Source: Polycladidibacter hongkongensis (GTDB lineage Bacteria; Pseudomonadota; Alphaproteobacteria; Rhizobiales; Stappiaceae). From it: a stretch of DNA of 64,000 bases. The stretch spans positions 62,001 to 126,000 of the forward strand of contig NZ_LLWC01000022.1 in NCBI RefSeq assembly GCF_001561995.1, given 5' to 3'. Shown one piece after another: positions 59,841 through 64,000 of the stretch. Numbering within the stretch: position 1 is the stretch's first letter; every line of letters starts with the position of its first letter. The translations under genes were made by a program, and so were the position numbers. Under the pieces are notes generated by a model, which saw only the letters and a list, made by a program, of their open reading frames with translations, ran no database searches and was not told the DNA's origin.

Positions 59841-60374
59841 TTATCCTTTCTCGCCATCGCCAGCAGTAGAAATGCCAAGCTTTTTCAGCGTTTTACAATC
59901 TGTGATCATATTTTGCAGAATGCGTAAGGAAGCCAGAGCAGCACCGACCGGCATGGACCAGTAAAGGAATGCAAGGCTGACACGAATATCCGTACCGGGA
60001 ACGAAGAGAACAGGAGATGTTTGCCTGATCACAAACGGGCTTGTGGCCTGAGCATTGCCGCGAACCGCCAAATAGGCGAAGAATGCCAGCATGATAGCGG
60101 AGAGCAACAGCCCCAGATACAGCTGACCTTTCTCCGAAAGCTTGCCGGAAATGATGGTTACCGCCACATGCTTTCGCTCTTTGTAGCCGTAACTGATACC
60201 CAGCCAAATAAACCAGACGAAAAGCCAGCGGACCAGCTCTTCGGACCAAGACAAGGAATTCTGCACCACATAGCGCATAAACACCTGAAAGAAGATAAGA
60301 ATGGCGATCGAAGCTAGAGAGATGACAAGCAGATCACGCTCTAGATGCTTATCCAGATAGGCTAGCGTTTTCAT
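59841..60374 (-). CDS. dctQ: TRAP transporter small permease DctQ
   Basis: A 177-residue membrane protein with four helices. The first reads LLVISLASIAILIFFQVFMR, and SWSEELVRWLFVWFIWLGIS is the DctQ signature. It pairs with DctM in the inner membrane. It starts 71 bases after dctP, past an intercistronic hairpin, and ends three bases before dctM. Confidence 0.93.
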   Translation of the reverse strand: MKTLAYLDKHLERDLLVISLASIAILIFFQVFMRYVVQNSLSWSEELVRWLFVWFIWLGISYGYKERKHVAVTIISGKLSEKGQLYLGLLLSAIMLAFFAYLAVRGNAQATSPFVIRQTSPVLFVPGTDIRVSLAFLYWSMPVGAALASLRILQNMITDCKTLKKLGISTAGDGEKG

Positions 60375-60404
60375 AGCTTTTTCACTTGAGTTGGGGGAAT
60401 GTCT

Positions 60405-60425
60405 GGGGCCGCAAGTAGCGGCCCC
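60405..60425 (-). other. Intercistronic hairpin between dctP and dctQ
   Basis: GGGGCCGC and GCGGCCCC form a perfect 8-bp stem with a 5-base loop, 20 bases after the dctP stop. No T run follows. Hairpins after the binding-protein gene often stabilise that part of the message and raise its level over the permease. Confidence 0.65.
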
Positions 60426-60445
60426 TTTGCTGCTAGTTCTTGCGA

Positions 60446-61450
60446 CTAGTTCAGCTCTGCTTCAGCTTTGGCAACAGCATCCATCAACCGGCCATAGGCT
60501 TCCTCGCCCACCAATTTTTGGAACTCTGGCTTCAGTTCTTTGATTTTACCTTGGAACAGTGCCATTTGCTCTGGGGTGAGCTCGTTCACTTCATTGCCTT
60601 GTGCACGGAACCAGTCAACCAGCTCTGGCTCTTCTGCCTTGATGAGCGACTGCTGGTATTCAGAGGCCTCAAGCACCGCATCAGACACAATTGTTTGTTG
60701 CTCTGGAGACAGGCTTTCAAATTTCGCTGGGTTCATAACCACGGTGTACGCAGAGTAAACGTGGTTGGTCAGCGAAATGTACTTGTTTACCTCGTGCGTA
60801 CGCATGGAGCGAATGTTGGAAAGCGGGTTTTCCTGCGCGTCAATCACGCCCTGCTGCAAAGCGGAGTACACTTCACCAGAGGCCATCGGCATTGGGTTCG
60901 CGCCCAGTTTGGACCACGCGGTGATGTGGGCATCCACCTGCATCGTGCGCAGCTTCAGTCCATCAACATCATCTGGGGTGTATACCGCGCCGCGGCTGTT
61001 GGTCAGCTGGCGGATGCCAATCTCGAACCAACCCATGGACTTTAGTCCGATCGGCTCCATTTTTTCTGCTAGCCAATCGCCGTATTCGCCTAGGAAGACT
61101 TTACGGGCCACTTCGCGGCTTGCGAAAGTATAAGGAAGCTCTGTTGCTGCGAAGATGTCGTCCCAACCTGACAACACGCCAACGGCCTCGGCATTGAGAT
61201 CGATCTCGCCCATTTGCACAAACTCAAGCAGCTCGCGCCCCTCGCCAAGCTGGCCCGCTGGGTAGATTTCAACTTCGATGTCGCCGTTGGTGCGTTTTTC
61301 GACGATTTCCTCGAATTTCTGCCACGCTTTATGCATATGGTTAGATTCAGGCGCGCCATGTGCAACCTTCAAGGTTACATCAGCTGCAAGGGCAGTTCCT
61401 GCCATTAGGAAAGAGGCTGCGACAAGGCTAGCTGTAAAACGTTTTTTCAC
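60446..61450 (-). CDS. dctP: TRAP transporter solute-binding protein DctP
   Basis: A 334-residue periplasmic binding protein of the DctP/TAXI-type TRAP family. The Sec signal is FTASLVAASFLMAGTALA. Binding-site features are VAHGAPESNHMHKAWQKFEE at the N-terminus, the conserved arginine in GLKLRTMQVDAHITAW that holds the carboxylate, and AQENPLSNIRSM. A sugar acid or related carboxylate is the probable ligand. The start is GTG with GGGAG upstream. It heads the operon dctP-dctQ-dctM-dehydratase-lacI, with a promoter at 61552-61581. Confidence 0.93.
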   Translation of the reverse strand: MKKRFTASLVAASFLMAGTALAADVTLKVAHGAPESNHMHKAWQKFEEIVEKRTNGDIEVEIYPAGQLGEGRELLEFVQMGEIDLNAEAVGVLSGWDDIFAATELPYTFASREVARKVFLGEYGDWLAEKMEPIGLKSMGWFEIGIRQLTNSRGAVYTPDDVDGLKLRTMQVDAHITAWSKLGANPMPMASGEVYSALQQGVIDAQENPLSNIRSMRTHEVNKYISLTNHVYSAYTVVMNPAKFESLSPEQQTIVSDAVLEASEYQQSLIKAEEPELVDWFRAQGNEVNELTPEQMALFQGKIKELKPEFQKLVGEEAYGRLMDAVAKAEAELN

Positions 61451-61499
61451 AGTGATACTCCCATTTATTTGACTGGATTAACGTCAAACCAGAGAAAAA

Positions 61500-61514
61500 T
61501 GAAAAAACGTTTCA
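61500..61514. promoter_or_regulatory. Candidate LacI-type operator in the dctP leader
   Basis: TGAAAAAACGTTTCA contains the perfect 8-bp palindrome AAACGTTT with a central CG, the usual form of LacI-family operators. It lies 50 bases before the dctP start and downstream of the promoter, where a bound repressor would block elongation. Confidence 0.5.
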
Positions 61515-61551
61515 GCAACAAGATCGCCCTTCTACCTAAGCGTCACCACCT

Positions 61552-61581
61552 AGTATATCAGCGGTGATACTTTAGTGCGAA
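61552..61581 (-). promoter_or_regulatory. Candidate promoter of the dctP operon
   Basis: On the minus strand TTCGCA (61581-61576) and TATACT (61557-61552) are 18 bases apart. The -10 box matches five of six consensus bases, the -35 box four. A wider dyad, GTCACC/GGTGAT (61542-61568), overlaps the -10 box and could be a second operator. Confidence 0.5.
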
Positions 61582-61650
61582 CGCGCTCTAGGGTTGCATT
61601 CTCTTGCAAATTCCTATCGATATCTTCCGGCAACGCACCTTGCAAAGCGT

Positions 61651-61664
61651 TATGTTATAACATA
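61651..61664. promoter_or_regulatory. Zur-type operator (14-bp palindrome)
   Basis: TATGTTATAACATA is a perfect 14-bp palindrome, 65 bases before the COG0523 gene. It closely matches the alphaproteobacterial Zur box, whose core is ATGTTATAAYAT-like. Zinc-bound Zur would repress the GTPase gene, which would be made when zinc is scarce. Confidence 0.75.
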
Positions 61665-61728
61665 TGCTGCTGTGATCGTCTCATGGCGATGCATAATGAC
61701 TTACCAGCAAGATACAGGATGCGCATTT

Positions 61729-62943
61729 ATGCAGGATAATCGTCTACCGGTTACAGTGCTCTCAGGGTTCCTAGGAGCAGGGAAAACCACGCTGCTCAAT
61801 CGAATTCTCAACAATCGTGCAGGCCGCCGTGTAGCCGTCATTGTCAATGACATGTCGGAAGTGAACATCGATGCAGACTTGGTTCGCGCAGATACAGAAT
61901 TATCCCGCACCGATGAAACACTCGTCGAAATGTCCAACGGCTGTATCTGCTGCACTTTGCGTGATGATCTTCTGCAAGAAGTTAGAAAACTTGCTGAAGA
62001 AAAGCGCTTTGATTATTTGCTCATTGAATCAACCGGCATTGCAGAGCCGCTTCCGGTGGCCGCCACGTTTGACTTTCGCGATACACAGGGCGCAAGTTTG
62101 TCGGATGTTGCGCGCCTCGACACCATGGTTACACTGGTCGATGCCGTTAACATTCTGAGAGATTTTTCCAGTCACGATTTTCTTAAGGACAGGGGCGAAG
62201 TTATGGGGGTGGAGGATGAACGCACCTTGGCACACCTCTTAACCGATCAAATCGAATTTGCAGATGTTATCGTCTTGAACAAAGTGGCCGACGCAGGGGC
62301 CAAACGCACCGAGACCGCGCGAAAAATCATCCGGAGCCTTAACGCAGACGCAAAGATCATCGAGACAAACCATTCAGACGTTGCACCTGAAGCTATTCTG
62401 GACACTGGGCTTTTCGATTTTGACAAGGCTCACACACATCCCTTATGGGCAAAAGAGCTCTACGGTTTTGCCGAGCATATCCCCGAAACGGAAGAGTACG
62501 GCGTAGCCAGTTATGTTTATCGCGCAAGGCAGCCTTTCATCCCGGAAAAAGTCATGGAAATTTTTAATGATGACCTGCCAGGTGTCATTCGCGCAAAGGG
62601 ACATTTCTGGATCTCCACCCGCCCACAATGGGTGGCCGAGTTCTCGCTCGCTGGCGCTTTGTCATCCGTCTCGCCCTTGGGTAATTGGTGGGCAACCGTG
62701 CCAGAGGACAAACGCCCAACCCATCAAAGTGCGCAGGCCTATATCAAGAACCATTGGCAAGAGCCTTGGGGCGACCGACGCCAAGAGATCGTCTTCATTG
62801 GCAGCGGTATTGACTGGCCGGCTCTGAAAGCACGCCTTGATAGCGCCTTGTTGCCCACAGCAGCGGCCAGCTCTCTCGCAGAAATTCCCGATCTCCCCGA
62901 CCCGTATCCCGTCTGGGAGCGCACGCCGCAGCCCAGTCAATAA
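61729..62943 (+). CDS. COG0523 (CobW-type) GTPase, probable zinc metallochaperone of the ZigA/YeiR group
   Basis: A 404-residue P-loop GTPase. Walker A is GFLGAGKTT (Lys19). The metal-binding motif CxCC is Cys72-Ile-Cys74-Cys75 in [11 protein letters not shown]. Further blocks are [21 protein letters not shown], and a C-terminal CobW domain with [19 protein letters not shown]. Family members move zinc or cobalt to client proteins. A Zur-type palindrome upstream points to zinc-starvation control and so to the zinc group. The ATG at 61729 has AGGA before it and gives the family start [17 protein letters not shown]; two earlier ATGs (61594, 61696) are in frame, and the first would overlap the operator. 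Confidence 0.9.
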   Translation: MQDNRLPVTVLSGFLGAGKTTLLNRILNNRAGRRVAVIVNDMSEVNIDADLVRADTELSRTDETLVEMSNGCICCTLRDDLLQEVRKLAEEKRFDYLLIESTGIAEPLPVAATFDFRDTQGASLSDVARLDTMVTLVDAVNILRDFSSHDFLKDRGEVMGVEDERTLAHLLTDQIEFADVIVLNKVADAGAKRTETARKIIRSLNADAKIIETNHSDVAPEAILDTGLFDFDKAHTHPLWAKELYGFAEHIPETEEYGVASYVYRARQPFIPEKVMEIFNDDLPGVIRAKGHFWISTRPQWVAEFSLAGALSSVSPLGNWWATVPEDKRPTHQSAQAYIKNHWQEPWGDRRQEIVFIGSGIDWPALKARLDSALLPTAAASSLAEIPDLPDPYPVWERTPQPSQ

Positions 62944-63654
62944 AACACATAGATAGCCACAACAACGGTAAGAGAGGCGCCTGCCCTCTCTTACCTATGA
63001 AAAGAGGAACAAAACCGTCGCGTGGCTATCTAAAGCTATAGGGCCCCAACCTAAATCGAACTCGTAGCCTTTCAAGCAAGATTGTTAAGAACATTGAGGT
63101 TGCCCCCTCCCCCATTTTCACGCAGTTTCCCAAGCCAAGGATGCAGTGCACCCCGCCCAACAGATCCACTTACATGACGACAGCTACGTTTATGCCAACA
63201 CCTATAGAACCACTTATTTTCAATGGATTAGGTCGGTCTGAAACGCTTGCATCAGCATCATTTGCAAGGATGCTAACCCACTGATTACTCCGTACCAGTA
63301 CCAGCGCCGACGCCTACTCACTCTACTAACTTGAACCACATTCAGTAAATTCTCACCAAACATTCACCTGCAGTAGACCCTATCTTCAACCGGTGCACAC
63401 TTGCTCGATCACCGCGTGACAAATGGCAAAACACCACCGTCACCTTTTTAAACGCGCTGCAGGAAAACTAACTGTGAAATACAGCTATGCCGCTCACGAA
63501 AGGTACCTACCAAAACGAGTGCACCGGCAAATTGTGAACACTTTACAAAACGACCAACACAACACAAACCACAAGGGCACGAAAGCTTTAAGTCGCTCAC
63601 AAAAGCAGTTGCGGATGAACAATTCCATCTCGCAACCTCGCCTTTTTATCGCGT
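62944..63654. other. Gene-poor stretch after the COG0523 gene
   Basis: Some 710 bases without a supported gene. A hairpin (62967-62995) follows the COG0523 gene. A 96-residue plus-strand frame at 63423-63713 has no ribosome site, unusual composition, and overlaps the SnoaL-like gene on the other strand, so it is not called. Confidence 0.5.
62967..62995 (+). terminator. Perfect 11-bp hairpin after the COG0523 gene
   Basis: GGTAAGAGAGG and CCTCTCTTACC pair across a seven-base loop, 24 bases past the stop. TATGAAAAG follows, so the T tract of an intrinsic terminator is absent. Confidence 0.5.
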
Positions 63655-64000
63655 TCAATCATGTGCAAGCAAGTCGATGCCCTGCTGCTTTAAGAAGTAC
63701 AATATGTCAATAAAGACCCAGTTTTCAGCGAGTTTGTCTTTGTCTCTACGGTAAATGTCGATCACACGAAACTCACAGGGCTTGTCATAGGCTGGCAGCC
63801 CCATGAAACCGCCAGTCGGCCGCGCTGTAAAATTCGGATATCCGAAGAAGCCACCAAATTCCCCCTCCGCCAACCGGCAAATGTGGTTGGTTTTAGAGCG
63901 ATCCGTAAAACCGGCACGAAATGGCCCAGAGTGCTGCTTCGCATAACGCTCGATCGTATAGGTGGCCCCGATTCCTTCCGGCCCCCACCAGATCATGTCG
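63655..64000 (-). CDS. SnoaL-like polyketide-cyclase/ester-cyclase family protein (N-terminus beyond the window)
   Basis: About 115 residues of the C-terminal part are visible. The frame stays open through base 64000 and the first ATG at 63996 is mid-domain (D-M-I-W-W-G-P), so the gene starts to the right of the window. MIWWGPEGIGATYTIERYAK, the conserved strand FMGLPAYDKPCEFRVIDIYR, and the ending WVFIDILYFLKQQGIDLLAHD match SnoaL-like proteins (NTF2 fold). Some act on polyketides, but most bacterial members are of unknown role. There is no terminator visible within 100 bases after the stop. Confidence 0.75.
   Translation of the reverse strand, partial: DMIWWGPEGIGATYTIERYAKQHSGPFRAGFTDRSKTNHICRLAEGEFGGFFGYPNFTARPTGGFMGLPAYDKPCEFRVIDIYRRDKDKLAENWVFIDILYFLKQQGIDLLAHD

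Noticed and set aside
63423-63713. 96-residue plus-strand frame in the gene-poor right end
   Set aside because: No ribosome site, odd composition, no family signal, and overlap with the SnoaL-like gene on the other strand.

Overview
The window is a chromosomal segment of an alphaproteobacterium with moderate G+C content. It is probably a marine Hyphomicrobiales/Stappiaceae-like or Rhodobacterales-like organism; the species cannot be named from the sequence. The grounds are the RpoA, EF-Tu, EF-G, RpoB and RpoC sequences, the fused secE-nusG-rplKAJL-rpoBC / str / S10 / spc / alpha ribosomal super-cluster on one strand, and the order rplQ-Do protease-rarA-crcB-rluC-HAD-ATP12 that I recall as typical of this class. 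TRAP transport, a Zur-type palindrome and an FMN riboswitch fit as well.

Layout, left to right. 1-2.4 kb: a truncated EamA-type transporter, judged to be RibN because an FMN riboswitch lies directly upstream, then a gamma-glutamylcyclotransferase-like protein and a HAD phosphatase. 2.4-7.0 kb: propionyl-CoA carboxylase subunits pccA and pccB, both on the minus strand, with folB and a small secreted four-cysteine protein between them on the plus strand. 7.3-8.9 kb: an OmpA-type glycine-zipper lipoprotein and a bacterioferritin that lacks the haem-ligand methionine. 9.2-15.4 kb: ATP12 chaperone, HAD phosphatase, RluC, CrcB, RarA and a Do-like protease. 15.6-20.2 kb: two tandem methyl-accepting chemotaxis proteins lying between the protease and rplQ.

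20.4-51.6 kb, all on the minus strand and read from right to left: secE-nusG-rplK-rplA, rplJ-rplL-rpoB-rpoC, a small acidic protein, rpsL-rpsG-fusA-tuf, the S10 operon, the spc operon (ending secY-adk) and the alpha operon (rpsM-rpsK-rpoA-rplQ). Control elements are visible inside it: an L10 leader, an rplL-rpoB hairpin, a str promoter, an intrinsic terminator overlapping the end of rplO in front of secY, and another between adk and rpsM. 51.7-55.0 kb: tRNA-Trp, a second near-identical tuf, tRNA-Gly and tRNA-Tyr, then rlmB and tRNA-Thr on the plus strand.

55.0-64.0 kb is accessory: a gene-poor stretch after tRNA-Thr, a sugar-acid-type catabolic module (LacI regulator, IlvD/Edd dehydratase, TRAP transporter DctPQM), a COG0523 metallochaperone GTPase behind a perfect Zur-like palindrome, a gene-poor stretch, and the end of a SnoaL-like gene that runs off the right edge. 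There is no CRISPR array, prophage, rRNA gene or intact insertion sequence. I found no wholly new system. The best leads are regulatory (FMN riboswitch, Zur box, attenuators), the haem-ligand-less bacterioferritin, the chemoreceptor pair placed in a conserved neighbourhood, and the orphan TRAP/dehydratase module.
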